64,000 nucleotides of DNA. It comes from Rhizobium sp. 16-488-2b (lineage in GTDB: Bacteria > Pseudomonadota > Alphaproteobacteria > Rhizobiales > Rhizobiaceae). Positions within the stretch are counted from its first letter, which is position 1, and the number at the start of each line of letters is the position of its first letter. Both the position numbers and the translations under genes were made by a program. Location of the stretch: contig NZ_JAGHMF010000012.1 in assembly GCF_017741815.1 (NCBI RefSeq), positions 1-64,000 on the forward strand, read 5' to 3'. The notes beneath the pieces are model-generated. The model was not told where the DNA came from, searched no databases, and saw only the letters and a program-made list of their open reading frames with translations. Shown here piece after piece: positions 28,563 through 39,320 of the stretch.

Positions 28563-29843
28563 ATGCGCATATTTGGCCGTCTCGTCGCGGATCGATCAGG
28601 CAATTTCGGCATGATCACCGCACTGCTCACTGTTCCCTTGGTGGGCGCCGCAGGCCTTTCCGTTGATTTCTCGCACGCGCTCAGCGTCCGCGCCCAGCTT
28701 CAGGCCGCTGCCGATGCCGCCGCCGTGGGCGCGATCGCCCAAAGTTCGGATGCAGCAGCCGCCGCCATGACGATGACAGGCAACGGCCCGATCCCGATCG
28801 CCAAAACAGATGCGCACAACATCTTCTTTTCCCAGATGTCGGGCGAAACCGGCAACCTGCCGGTCGACCTCACGATCGACGTGACCAAAACGTCCAATAC
28901 GCTGAATTCGACCGTCTCCTTCAGCGCAGCCGTATCTACGAGCTTCATGCAAATCCTGGGGCAGACGTCGATGAAGATCTCGGGCACCGCGACGGCGCAG
29001 TATCAGACCGCGTCCTTCATGGATTTTTACATGCTCCTCGATAACACCCCGTCCATGGGTGTGGGTGCGACTGCTGACGACGTCTCGAAGCTGCAGGCCA
29101 AGACCGGTTGCGCCTTTGCCTGCCACCAGATGGATCAGGCCAGCAACAACTATACGGCTGCCAAAAGCCTTGGCGTCAACATGCGTATCGACGTCGTGCG
29201 TAAGGCAACGCAGGCATTGACCGATACGGCAAAGAGCGAGCGTGTCACGTCCGACCAGTTCCGCATGGGCGTCTACACCTTCGGCACCAAGGCCGAAGAC
29301 GCCAAGCTGACGACGATCTCCAGCCTGACATCCAACCTCACGCAGGTGAAGAGCTATACCGACGCTGTCGATCTGATGACCATTCCCTATCAGAACTACA
29401 ATTCCGACCAGCTAACCAGCTTCGACAGCGCGCTCACGCAGATGAATTCGATTGTCGAGCCAGCCGGCAGCGGCAACTCGAATACCGATCGCCAGAAGAT
29501 ATTGTTCTTCGTCTCCGATGGCGTCGCCGATGCTTACAAGCCGTCGAGTTGCACTAAGAAGACGACAGGCGGCCGATGCCAGGAACCGATCGACACGTCT
29601 TTCTGTAAGCCGTTAAAGGATCGAGGCGTCAAGATCGCCATCCTCTACACGACCTACCTGCCGCTGCCGAGCAACAGCTGGTACAATAGCTGGATCAAGC
29701 CCTTCCAGAGCGAAATCCCGACGCGCATGTCGGATTGCGCCTCGCCGGGCCTCTATTTTGAGGTCTCGCCGACCGAAGGCATCTCCGCCGCGATGAAGGC
29801 CCTCTTCCTGAGGACCATCAGCTCGCCGAGAATCACCAGCTAG
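28563..29843 (+). CDS. TadG-like protein with von Willebrand A (VWA) domain
   Basis: A 426-residue protein with an N-terminal TadE/TadG anchor (DRSGNFGMITALLTVPLVGA, then AAGLSVDFSHALSVRAQLQA) and a VWA domain from about residue 155. The metal-ion site is MLLDNTPSM, that is D-x-T-x-S where the canonical form is D-x-S-x-S; FFVSDGVAD gives the later Asp. Two Cys pairs (GCAFACHQM; SSCTKK...GRCQEP) suggest disulfides. AGGA lies 7 bases before the chosen ATG at 28563; a longer frame from 28515 lacks a site. Probably extracytoplasmic; partner unknown. Confidence 0.82.
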   Translation: MRIFGRLVADRSGNFGMITALLTVPLVGAAGLSVDFSHALSVRAQLQAAADAAAVGAIAQSSDAAAAAMTMTGNGPIPIAKTDAHNIFFSQMSGETGNLPVDLTIDVTKTSNTLNSTVSFSAAVSTSFMQILGQTSMKISGTATAQYQTASFMDFYMLLDNTPSMGVGATADDVSKLQAKTGCAFACHQMDQASNNYTAAKSLGVNMRIDVVRKATQALTDTAKSERVTSDQFRMGVYTFGTKAEDAKLTTISSLTSNLTQVKSYTDAVDLMTIPYQNYNSDQLTSFDSALTQMNSIVEPAGSGNSNTDRQKILFFVSDGVADAYKPSSCTKKTTGGRCQEPIDTSFCKPLKDRGVKIAILYTTYLPLPSNSWYNSWIKPFQSEIPTRMSDCASPGLYFEVSPTEGISAAMKALFLRTISSPRITS

Positions 29844-29870
29844 GCGGTATCACGAGCTAATAGGCGCGGA

Positions 29871-31256
29871 TCAAACCCGCACGCCATCCTTCAACCTGTA
29901 GCTCGGCGCATACATGGTGACGAGCTCTTCGGCGGCGGTCGGATGAACCGCCATGGTCCGGTCGAAATCATCCTTGGTGCAGCCGGCCTTCAGCGTGATA
30001 CCGAGCAGCTGCGCCATCTCGCCGGCGTCATGGCCGAGAATGTGGGCGCCGATAACCTTGCGGCTTGCCGCATCGACGATCAGCTTCATGATCATCTTCT
30101 CGGTCCGTCCCGACAGCGTCGCCTTCATCGGCCGGAACTGCGCGCGATAGACCTCGACGTCGCTATAGCGCTTGCCGGCCTCTTCCTCGGTCAGCCCCAC
30201 CGTGCCGATCTCGGGCTGCGAGAAGACCGCGGTGGCGATCGTATCGTGATCCGGTTTCGTCGGGTTGTTCTTGTATTCGGTCTCGATGAAGCACATCGCC
30301 TCGTGGATCGCCACCGGTGTCAGCTGTACCCGGTCGGTGACATCGCCCAGCGCATAGATGTTCTCGACATTGGTGCGCGAATAATCGTCGACCACGATGG
30401 CGCCCTGCGCATTCATCTCGACGCCGGCAGCCTCAAGTCCGAGGCCATGCGTGTTCGGCACGCGGCCGATGGCGAGCATCACCACGTCGGCATTCATCGT
30501 TCCGTTGTTGAGCGTCTCGACGACCAGCCCGTCCTCGCCCTTCGCCACGCTCTTCAGCATGTCGTGGCACTGGATCTTGATGCCCTTGGCCACCATCGCC
30601 TCATGCAGGCCGCGGCGCAGGTCATGGTCGAAGCGCGACAGGATTTCCGCCCCGCGATAGACGAGCGTCGTCTCGACGCCGAGCCCATGGAAGATATTGG
30701 CGAATTCCACCGCGATATAACCGCCGCCGACGATCACGATCGAGCGTGGCAGCTCTTCGAGATGAAAAGCCTCATTGGAGGTGATGCAGAGATCATGGCC
30801 GGGCAGCGCGCCATGCAGGTTCGGCGTTCCGCCAGTCGCGATCACGATCGTCTTCGCCGTCGCCGTCTTGCCGGTGTTGACCAGCCGCACGGTATGCCGG
30901 TCGACGAGTTCGGCGCGCGTGTCGAGGATCTCGGCGTTGGCGCCCGACAGCCCCTTCTTGTAGAGCCCTTCAAGCCGTGTGATCTCGGCATCCTTTGCCG
31001 CGATCAGCTTCTTCCAGTCGAACGTGCTTTCGCCGACGGTCCAGCCGAAGCCGCCCGCATCCTCGAAATGCTCGTGATATTGCGAGGCGTAGACGAAGAG
31101 CTTCTTCGGCACGCATCCTCGAATGACGCAGGTACCGCCGTAGCGATATTCCTCTGCGATCGCCACCTTCTTGCCGAGTGCGGCCGCCACACGCGCGCTG
31201 CGCACCCCACCCGAGCCGCCACCGATGACAAAGAGGTCGTAATCATAGGCTGTCAT
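29871..31256 (-). CDS. gor: glutathione-disulfide reductase
   Basis: A 461-residue FAD-containing disulfide reductase that regenerates glutathione with NADPH. Seen here: FAD site GGGSGGVRSAR, redox-active CVIRGC in GGTCVIRGCVPKKL, NAD(P)-binding GGGYIAVEFANIFHGLG, second FAD segment YALGDV and the C-terminal active-site HPTAAEE. ATG 31256 has GGAGA 6 bases upstream. Its product feeds the glutathione used by the formaldehyde pathway encoded at 40-45 kb, though they are not linked in one operon. Confidence 0.95.
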   Translation of the reverse strand: MTAYDYDLFVIGGGSGGVRSARVAAALGKKVAIAEEYRYGGTCVIRGCVPKKLFVYASQYHEHFEDAGGFGWTVGESTFDWKKLIAAKDAEITRLEGLYKKGLSGANAEILDTRAELVDRHTVRLVNTGKTATAKTIVIATGGTPNLHGALPGHDLCITSNEAFHLEELPRSIVIVGGGYIAVEFANIFHGLGVETTLVYRGAEILSRFDHDLRRGLHEAMVAKGIKIQCHDMLKSVAKGEDGLVVETLNNGTMNADVVMLAIGRVPNTHGLGLEAAGVEMNAQGAIVVDDYSRTNVENIYALGDVTDRVQLTPVAIHEAMCFIETEYKNNPTKPDHDTIATAVFSQPEIGTVGLTEEEAGKRYSDVEVYRAQFRPMKATLSGRTEKMIMKLIVDAASRKVIGAHILGHDAGEMAQLLGITLKAGCTKDDFDRTMAVHPTAAEELVTMYAPSYRLKDGVRV

Positions 31257-31342
31257 GGGGATCTCCGGCACAAAACATCAGAAGGAAGGAATCGTCAGAT
31301 GGAAGGAAGGCTTGATATAGTACTGATGTCGCCAAAAACAAA

Positions 31343-31362
31343 AGCCCCGGCGAACCGGGGCT
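31343..31362 (-). terminator. terminator of the DUF2059 gene
   Basis: AGCCCCGG (31343-31350), loop CGAA, CCGGGGCT (31355-31362). On the minus strand it is followed by a T-rich run (TTTTGTTTTT), a classic intrinsic terminator. It lies 25 bases after the end of the DUF2059 gene. Confidence 0.9.
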
Positions 31363-31387
31363 TCGTTGATAAGCGATGATGCGGGCC

Positions 31388-31951
31388 TTACGGCTTGGCA
31401 GCAGGCTTGGCGGCCGGAGCTGCCGGATCGGTGCCGGCGCCCGGGGCCGGCTTGATCACCTTGGCAAGCTCGGTGCTGGTCGACTTCTGCAGGTCGCGGG
31501 AGATGCCCTGCGCCCAGATGTCGGCGGCCTTGACGGTTTCGCGCGAAGCGATCGGGCCGTCCTTCAGGAGCTTCTGGCCAACCGGCGAGCCGTAGAAGGC
31601 GGCGATGGCGTTGAGTTCCTCGACCGTGAACGCCTTGGCGTAGGTGACCGCGGCTTCCTTTTCGAGATCGGCACGACGCGGTGCAAGCGCCAGCGCCTGC
31701 TTGTCGACTTCAGCCGTGATCTGGTCCTGGTAGTTCGGCGAATCCTGGATCAGGTCGGCCTTCAGGCGCTCGGCGAGGCCCGGTAGGATGTTGTCGAACT
31801 GGGTGGTGGCGCCGATCGCGTCGATAGCCGCGCGGGCTGCCTTCAGCTGTTCCGGCGATGCTTCCTGCGCGTGGGCTACAGAGCCCAGGACAACACCCGA
31901 GAGAATGACGGTCGCAGCAGCAAAACGGCCAAAACCTGCAAATTTATTCAT
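31388..31951 (-). CDS. DUF2059 domain-containing exported protein
   Basis: A 187-residue protein with a signal peptide (NKFAGFGRFAAATVILSGVV, cleaved near AHA|QE). The DUF2059 core is plain: ITAEVDKQALALAPRRADLE, YAKAFTVEELNAIAAFYGSP, GQKLLKDGP. The tail is Ala/Pro/Lys-rich (APAAKPAAKP). AGGAG lies 9 bases before ATG 31951; a TTG at 31960 sits too close to it. It is 15 bp after rpiA on the same strand, so probably cotranscribed. Function unknown. Confidence 0.88.
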   Translation of the reverse strand: MNKFAGFGRFAAATVILSGVVLGSVAHAQEASPEQLKAARAAIDAIGATTQFDNILPGLAERLKADLIQDSPNYQDQITAEVDKQALALAPRRADLEKEAAVTYAKAFTVEELNAIAAFYGSPVGQKLLKDGPIASRETVKAADIWAQGISRDLQKSTSTELAKVIKPAPGAGTDPAAPAAKPAAKP

Positions 31952-31966
31952 GAGTTCCAACTCCTG

Positions 31967-32665
31967 TTACCTTGTTGCCCGCAGCTCGCGCGCGCCCGCC
32001 GGACCGGCGATGATCGCCAGCGCGGCCATATTGAGAAAGAGCCCGTGCTCCACGACGCCGGGGATCGCATTCAACTGGGTCGAAAGCGCCTCTGCATCAG
32101 GAATACGGCCAAAAGATGCATCGATAATGTAGTGTCCGCCATCCGTGGTGAAATTGCCGTCGCCGGATTGGCGCAGCGACAACGCACCCGAAAGGCCAAG
32201 CCGAACAGCCGTCTTTTCGATCGCGATGCGCGTCGAAACGAGGCCGAACATGTTGACTTCGATCGGCAACGGGAAGGCGCCGAGCGTATCGACCAACTTG
32301 CTCTCGTCGGCAATCACGATCATGCGGCCGGATGTTGCGGCAACGATCTTCTCGCGCAGCAGGGCCCCGCCGCCGCCCTTGATCAACCCGAGCGCGGCAT
32401 CGACCTCGTCGGCGCCGTCGATTGTCAGATCCAGTTCCGGCAGTTCGTCGAGCGATTTCAGGGGAACGCCGAGCTCGACGCAAAGCCGCGCCGTGCGCTC
32501 CGATGTCGGAACGCCCTCGACCTTGAAACCGTCTGCGACCTTCTCGGCAAGCAACCGCACGAATTCCTCGGCCGTGCTTCCGGTTCCGATCCCGAGACGC
32601 ATCCCATGCTCGACATGGGCGAGTGCCGCAGCCGCGGCCTTGATCTTCATTTCGCGGGCGTCCAT
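31967..32665 (-). CDS. rpiA: ribose-5-phosphate isomerase A
   Basis: A 232-residue RpiA interconverting ribose 5-phosphate and ribulose 5-phosphate in the pentose phosphate pathway. Motifs: [12 protein letters not shown] (phosphate binding), [23 protein letters not shown] with the catalytic Glu and Lys, and VEVNMFG-like VEVN variant IEVNMFG. The ATG at 32665 starts [15 protein letters not shown]. It leads a small minus-strand unit with the DUF2059 gene, diverging from gph. Confidence 0.95.
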   Translation of the reverse strand: MDAREMKIKAAAAALAHVEHGMRLGIGTGSTAEEFVRLLAEKVADGFKVEGVPTSERTARLCVELGVPLKSLDELPELDLTIDGADEVDAALGLIKGGGGALLREKIVAATSGRMIVIADESKLVDTLGAFPLPIEVNMFGLVSTRIAIEKTAVRLGLSGALSLRQSGDGNFTTDGGHYIIDASFGRIPDAEALSTQLNAIPGVVEHGLFLNMAALAIIAGPAGARELRATR

Positions 32666-32842
32666 GCGCCGCTTACTCCCAGTGTTACGTTACGCATTGT
32701 TACGTTGGTTGCGTTGTTTACACGGCCCGCCAGTCAAACGAAAGCCAAAATAATGTCGCGCTTTCGAAATCCGAAGCACACTGCGAAAGCCTGCTCCACC
32801 GGCCCAAAGCGTTGCTTTTGCGGCCTTCATCGCTTAACTCGG

Positions 32843-33571
32843 ATGCATCCCAACACTGAACAGGCGAAAACTCCATTGACCCCTGCCCTTGTCGTCTTCG
32901 ATCTCGACGGAACCCTCCTCGACACCCATGTCGACCTTGTCGACAGCCTCAATTACACGATCGCAGCACTCGATCTTGCGCCGGTCACCTATGACGACCT
33001 GACGCATCTGGTCGGCCATGGCGCCAAGGTGATGATCGAAAGGGCCTGCAAGCTGCAGGGGCACCCGCTGGAGCCCGAGAAATTTCCTGATCTGCTCGAG
33101 CGCTTCATCACGCATTACACGGACAACATGCCGGGCGCGACGGCCCCCTATCCGGGACTGATCGACGCGATGGATCAGTTGAAGGCCAAGGGATACAAGC
33201 TCGCGGTCTGCACCAACAAGCTGGAGGGCCTTGCCCGCACCCTCTTGGAGCGGCTGCAGCTTACCCATTATTTCGACGCCATCACCGGCGGCGACACATT
33301 CGCGGTGCGCAAACCCGATGCCGGCCATCTGCTCGGCACGATCGAAAAGGTCGGCGGCGACCCGAAACGCTCGATCATGATCGGCGACAGCGCCAACGAC
33401 ATCCTCGTCGCCCGCAATGCCGCCATCCCCTCGATCGCGGTGCCCTTCGGCTATTCTGACGTCCCGATCGAAAGCCTGCAGCCGACGCGGATCATCAAGG
33501 CGTTCAGCGAGCTTACACCTGCGCTGGTGGACGAGCTGATCGGCGCGGCAGACCTGCGCAACGCTGGCTAA
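32843..33571 (+). CDS. gph: phosphoglycolate phosphatase (HAD family)
   Basis: A 242-residue HAD phosphatase of the Gph group, which removes phosphate from 2-phosphoglycolate. Motif I is VVFDLDGTLLDT, motif II is AVCTNK, the Lys is in RKPDAGHL and motif IV is MIGDSANDI. ATG 32843 gives the normal N-terminus; the frame is open for another 970 bases upstream, but that part is antisense to rpiA and without family match. A 15-bp hairpin starts 3 bases after the stop. Confidence 0.9.
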   Translation: MHPNTEQAKTPLTPALVVFDLDGTLLDTHVDLVDSLNYTIAALDLAPVTYDDLTHLVGHGAKVMIERACKLQGHPLEPEKFPDLLERFITHYTDNMPGATAPYPGLIDAMDQLKAKGYKLAVCTNKLEGLARTLLERLQLTHYFDAITGGDTFAVRKPDAGHLLGTIEKVGGDPKRSIMIGDSANDILVARNAAIPSIAVPFGYSDVPIESLQPTRIIKAFSELTPALVDELIGAADLRNAG

Positions 33572-33573
33572 CA

Positions 33574-33607
33574 TTTTCTGTCAAAACAGGGTTGTTTTGG
33601 CAGAAAA
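33574..33607 (+). terminator. long hairpin directly after gph
   Basis: TTTTCTGTCAAAACA (33574-33588) and TGTTTTGGCAGAAAA (33593-33607) form a 15-bp stem with one T.G pair and a 4-base loop GGGT. It begins 3 bases after the gph stop. The ascending arm ends in AAAA and not in T, so it is an atypical terminator or a 3'-end stabiliser. Confidence 0.6.
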
Positions 33608-33838
33608 CATCATCTCTCGATTGCCGATATGGTGCCGCGTCACTCGCTGGTTTAGCGAATCGCTTGGCCAATCAAATGGCGATCAAACGCAGTCGCGCCG
33701 CCGTGATTTCATGTGAAAAAACGTGCACCCGACCGCCGGATACTGTTCACAATCCGGCCTCAATTGAGGCGCGAAGTTGCTCTTGCCGAGGGTAATGGAC
33801 GTCACATTGTGTGCAACAATGGATTGAGGAGATCTGAT

Positions 33839-34207
33839 ATGCGCATTCAATTTGCAGCAGCCGCAGCCGTGCTTACCCTCTGCCTTTCCGGCGCCGCTTT
33901 CGCCCAGCCGATGTATTCGAACGACTACAATAACGACAGCGATGGATTCGCCCCCGTTAAAGTTGCTCCGCCGAAGCCCATACATTACACGCAGCACAAG
34001 GCGCCGGAATATTCCAACGACTATACGACGGACAGCGACGGCTTCGCTCCCGTTCGCGTCGCACCGCCGGTCGACAAGATGGCGACGGCAAGCATCAAGC
34101 CACTCCCCCCATGCGCTGACTCGCCTAGAGGTCACGGCCTGCATACGGCAGGTGGTGACGGCGGCGCCTCGCATACCGATGCCTGCCGCGACGTCGGCAT
34201 CAAGTAG
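33839..34207 (+). CDS. small exported protein with two YSNDY-DSDGFAPV repeats
   Basis: A 122-residue protein with a signal peptide (MRIQFAAAAAVLTLCLSGAAFA|Q). The mature part has two near-identical 20-residue units, YSNDYNNDSDGFAPV-KVAPP and YSNDYTTDSDGFAPV-RVAPP, at about residues 26-45 and 59-78. After these comes a Gly/His-rich tail with two Cys (PPCADS, DACRD). The D-x-D-S-D-G pattern resembles a calcium-binding loop, but that is only a resemblance. GAGGAGA precedes the ATG. I recognise no family. Confidence 0.72.
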   Translation: MRIQFAAAAAVLTLCLSGAAFAQPMYSNDYNNDSDGFAPVKVAPPKPIHYTQHKAPEYSNDYTTDSDGFAPVRVAPPVDKMATASIKPLPPCADSPRGHGLHTAGGDGGASHTDACRDVGIK

Positions 34208-34220
34208 ACGCGAAAAAGCG

Positions 34221-34247
34221 AAAGGGCCGGATTACCACCGGCCCTTT
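34221..34247 (+). terminator. terminator after the repeat-containing secreted protein gene
   Basis: AAAGGGCCGG (34221-34230) and CCGGCCCTTT (34238-34247) form a perfect 10-bp stem with a 7-base loop. It lies 13 bases after the stop and also between convergent lipB, so may serve both. Confidence 0.8.
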
Positions 34248-34276
34248 CTGCATATTGGCTTCGTCCGATGACGCGC

Positions 34277-34987
34277 TCAGCCGTTCACCGTCTCACCGAA
34301 GACCGATTCGAACGCTTCGCGCAGCAGCACATCCACATCATCCATCGTCACCGGCAGGCCGAGATCGACAAGGCTTGTGACCCCATAAGCAGAGATTCCG
34401 CAGGGAACGATTCCTCCGAAATGATCGAGATCGGGTTCGACATTGAGCGACAGCCCGTGAAACGTCACCCATTTGCGCAAGCGGATGCCGAGTGCCGCGA
34501 TCTTGTCTTCCGCCACCGTCCCATCGGGCAGCGGCGGCCTGTCGGGGCGACAGACCCATACGCCGACGCGATCCTCGCGCCGCTCGCCGCGCACGTTCAT
34601 CTCACCAAGCGTGCGAATGATCACCTCTTCTAGCGCCGCCACGAAGGCGCGAACATCCTGGCGGCGGCGTTTCAGGTCGAGCATCACATAGGCGACCCGC
34701 TGGCCGGGCCCATGATAGGTGTATTCTCCGCCGCGCCCGGTGGCATGAACCGGGAAGCGGTCAGGCTGCACCAGATCGCGTGCATCGGCGCTGGTTCCGG
34801 CCGTGTAGAGCGGCGGATGTTCCAGCAGCCACACCAGTTCGTCACCGCCCTCGGCAATCGCTGCCACTTCCTGCTCCATGATATCCACAGCCTCCTGATA
34901 GGGCACCAGCCCATTGGAGATCCGCCAGCGCACCGGGCGCGAGCCGGCCTGTGGAAACATGGAAAAATCGAGGTCCGTTCGTAACAT
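34277..34987 (-). CDS. lipB: octanoyl-(lipoyl) transferase LipB
   Basis: A 236-residue LipB, moving octanoate from acyl carrier protein to the lipoyl domains of GcvH and the 2-oxoacid dehydrogenases. Motifs: [17 protein letters not shown], the Lys in [15 protein letters not shown], and the catalytic Cys in [18 protein letters not shown] 34987 stands 6 bases after AAGGA; two upstream Met codons are too near or unsupported. Its client GcvH is encoded at 53.9 kb in this window. Confidence 0.94.
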   Translation of the reverse strand: MLRTDLDFSMFPQAGSRPVRWRISNGLVPYQEAVDIMEQEVAAIAEGGDELVWLLEHPPLYTAGTSADARDLVQPDRFPVHATGRGGEYTYHGPGQRVAYVMLDLKRRRQDVRAFVAALEEVIIRTLGEMNVRGERREDRVGVWVCRPDRPPLPDGTVAEDKIAALGIRLRKWVTFHGLSLNVEPDLDHFGGIVPCGISAYGVTSLVDLGLPVTMDDVDVLLREAFESVFGETVNG

Positions 34988-35106
34988 AGCCATTCCTTGC
35001 GGCCCGCAGCGCCTGTGATCGCGGGCTTTTTCGAGCATCTATATGGCTCCGAATTGCTGCCTTTACAAACGCTGTCACCTTCTTTGAAAAAATCTGTCAC
35101 ATGGCC

Positions 35107-35135
35107 CTTGTGTCCCGAAAAACCTTTTGCTACAT
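35107..35135 (+). promoter_or_regulatory. candidate sigma-70 promoter of tRNA-Leu
   Basis: CTTGTG (35107-35112), 17-base spacer, CTACAT (35130-35135). This fits the rhizobial CTTGAC / CTATAT pattern moderately well and lies 36 bases upstream of the tRNA gene. Found by eye only. Confidence 0.45.
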
Positions 35136-35171
35136 GCTGCGTCGCCGGCACAAACCGGCACCTACCACGAT

Positions 35172-35256
35172 GCGGTCGTGGCGGAATTGGTAGACGCGCA
35201 GCGTTGAGGTCGCTGTGGGGCAACCCGTGGAAGTTCGAGTCTTCTCGACCGCACCA
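35172..35256 (+). tRNA. tRNA-Leu (anticodon GAG)
   Basis: An 85-base type II tRNA with encoded CCA. Acceptor arms GCGGTCG and CGACCGC pair fully, followed by A-CCA. The D-arm contains GGCGGAATTGGTAGACGC, the anticodon stem-loop CAGCGTTGAGGTCGCTG displays GAG, the long variable arm is GGGGCAACCC and the T-arm has AAGTTCGAGTCTT. The long variable arm and GAG assign it to leucine (CUU/CUC codons). Confidence 0.96.
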
Positions 35257-35389
35257 TCTCTCTCCTAAGGAGTGAGACCAGCCAGAGCAACTGGCTCCCG
35301 ACGACGCGATATGTCGTACGCGGCATCTCTTAACGAGAGATTTTATTGTCTATAACGGCTGGATCCCAGCCCAATGAAATTTCTCGAAG

Positions 35390-36316
35390 ATGTCCGATAA
35401 AACCGACCTGCACAATCCTCTGCAAGGCATGGCGCTGATGGCCGGCGCGATGATCGTCCTCCCCGCCATGGATGCCATCGCCAAGTACATGGCGACGTTC
35501 GAGGGCATGTCGCCCGGTCAGGTCACCTTCTACCGATTCTTTTTCCAGCTTCTGTGCACGCTGCCGATTCTCTTTATGATGTTCGGCTGGGACGCGCTGT
35601 CGGCCAAGCGCCCCTGGATGAATCTGCTGCGCGGCGCGCTGCATGGGGCGGCGGGTCTCCTGTTTTTTGTCGCGGTCAAATACATGCCGCTCGCCGACGT
35701 CTTCGCCATCTATTTCGTCGAGCCCTTCATGCTCGCCGGCCTTTCGGCGCTTTTTCTGGGCGACAAGGTCGGCTGGCGGCGTTGGACGGCGATCGTGGTG
35801 GGCTTCGGCGGCGCAATGATCGTCATTCAGCCGAGCTATGAGGTCTTCGGCCTCAAGGCGCTGCTGCCCGTCTGCTGCGCCTTCCTGTTCTCTCTCTATC
35901 TTTTCCTCAACCGCGCCATCGGCAATGCCGATTCGCCTTTGACGATGCAGACCATGGCCGGCATCGGCGGCACGCTCTTCATGTCCGCTGCGCTCATCGT
36001 CGGAAACGGCATGGGCGTCAGCGATTTCGACGTCTCGCTCCCGACATCGATTCTCGGCCTCGTATTGCTTCTGATTCTCGGCTCGCTCTCCGGCTACGTG
36101 CACATGATCGTCGTCCGGGCTTTCCGCATGGCGCCGCTCTCGCTTCTGGCGCCGTTCCAGTATTTCGAGATCATCTCCGCCACCATCTTGGGCTACGCCC
36201 TGTTCGGCGATTTCCCGAACTTCTCCAAATGGGTGGGAATCATGATCATCGTCGCCTCCGGCCTCTTCATTATCTGGCGTGAACGGGTGCAGGCACGGGC
36301 CGCCAAACAGGCCTGA
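35390..36316 (+). CDS. DMT superfamily transporter (EamA domains)
   Basis: A 308-residue membrane carrier with about 10 helices in two EamA repeats. The first ends near GFGGAMIVIQPS (about residues 140-151), the second near IMIIVASGLFIIWRER. Signature phrases are FYRFFFQLLCTLPIL, ALHGAAGLLFFVAVKYMPLADV and APFQYFEIISATILGYALFGDFP. The EamA group exports or imports small metabolites; substrate unknown. ATG 35390 follows TCTCGAAG; the ribosome-binding site is weak. Confidence 0.88.
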   Translation: MSDKTDLHNPLQGMALMAGAMIVLPAMDAIAKYMATFEGMSPGQVTFYRFFFQLLCTLPILFMMFGWDALSAKRPWMNLLRGALHGAAGLLFFVAVKYMPLADVFAIYFVEPFMLAGLSALFLGDKVGWRRWTAIVVGFGGAMIVIQPSYEVFGLKALLPVCCAFLFSLYLFLNRAIGNADSPLTMQTMAGIGGTLFMSAALIVGNGMGVSDFDVSLPTSILGLVLLLILGSLSGYVHMIVVRAFRMAPLSLLAPFQYFEIISATILGYALFGDFPNFSKWVGIMIIVASGLFIIWRERVQARAAKQA

Positions 36317-36412
36317 ACCGTAAACGCCTTGTTAACTCCGCCTATTGAGAGAACATCAATTCGCTGGCGCTAGAAGAATCTTCGGCTTCATGATGAGGCC
36401 TGGAGAGAAAAG

Positions 36413-37120
36413 ATGAGCGAAATTCGACTCGCTTTTCCGGCATGTGTCATCGCCGGAAAGCATCGACTTGGCGTGGAGGATATCGATCTTCTGCGCAGAC
36501 ACAGTTTTCCCGAGGGAATCAGGACCGCCGACGACGTCGTCGTCATGCTGGCATTGAACAACGCCTGCCCCGAGAAATGCCCCGAATGGAACACCTATTT
36601 CGTGGAGCAGCTCGCGGCCTTCATCGTCCACTATAACTATCCGCAAGGCTCTCTCGACGAAATCAACGTCGCCTGGCTGATGCGCATGGTCGCGACCGAC
36701 GGTGTCATCCATTCGGCCGTCGAGCTGGAGCTCGTGCTCCACGTCATCGAGATTTCCGCCTACGTGCCGGACGAGCTGCGCGCGTTTGCGCTCGATCAGC
36801 TGCGCCTGGCGCTATCAGACAATCGAGGCGCCTATCACCAGAGCCGCGCCATCGATCGCCGGGGAATCACCAGGCAGGATGTGGATTACGTCATGCGCAT
36901 CCTGCGTGCGCTCAGCGAAGGCGGTACCATAACGGTACAGGCGCTCACCTGGGCGGTGCTGATGCAGATCGGCGAAGAGACGCTGCCGGCGTCGAACCAT
37001 CCGCGCTGGTCGCAGATCGTCTCGGCGCTCACGCTCACCGATTACGCCGAGGCGCCGCGCCGCACCCGCTGGCTTAGGATCGTTGACGACAGGCTCGGTG
37101 GCGAAGCGGCCGTCGCCTGA
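36413..37120 (+). CDS. conserved-looking protein of unknown function, 235 residues
   Basis: No family recognised. No signal peptide or membrane helix; predicted mostly helical and soluble. It contains VMLALNNACPEKCPEWNTYF with two Cys four apart, a motif that could bind metal or be redox-active, and a long helix-rich middle (ELELVLHVIEISAYVPDELR). GGAGAG lies 6 bases before ATG 36413. It sits alone between the DMT transporter and pccA on the same strand. Codon use and GC look native. Confidence 0.72.
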   Translation: MSEIRLAFPACVIAGKHRLGVEDIDLLRRHSFPEGIRTADDVVVMLALNNACPEKCPEWNTYFVEQLAAFIVHYNYPQGSLDEINVAWLMRMVATDGVIHSAVELELVLHVIEISAYVPDELRAFALDQLRLALSDNRGAYHQSRAIDRRGITRQDVDYVMRILRALSEGGTITVQALTWAVLMQIGEETLPASNHPRWSQIVSALTLTDYAEAPRRTRWLRIVDDRLGGEAAVA

Positions 37121-37210
37121 TCGCCTCACTGTTCTCCGTGCCCTATCCGTGATTGTGCGTTCCAGTCTTTATGCTTAAGACTCGGAACGCAGGTCACGGG
37201 TGGAGTCTTC

Positions 37211-39220
<2,010 letters not shown>

Positions 39221-39320
39221 CCCGTTCCGGCACACCCTGCCGTCACGTTCCGCTCCGCATTTGTTAACGCGTCGCCGCTAGTCTTTAACCCATCCGGATC
39301 CCTGCCGGATGGAGTGAATG

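Noticed and set aside
31871..32842. N-terminal extension of gph of 324 codons
   Set aside because: It is antisense to rpiA and does not resemble a HAD domain; the start at 32843 gives the family length.
35257..35389. Weak hairpin AGCCAG / CTGGCT after tRNA-Leu
   Set aside because: Only 6 bp and no T run; insufficient as a terminator call.
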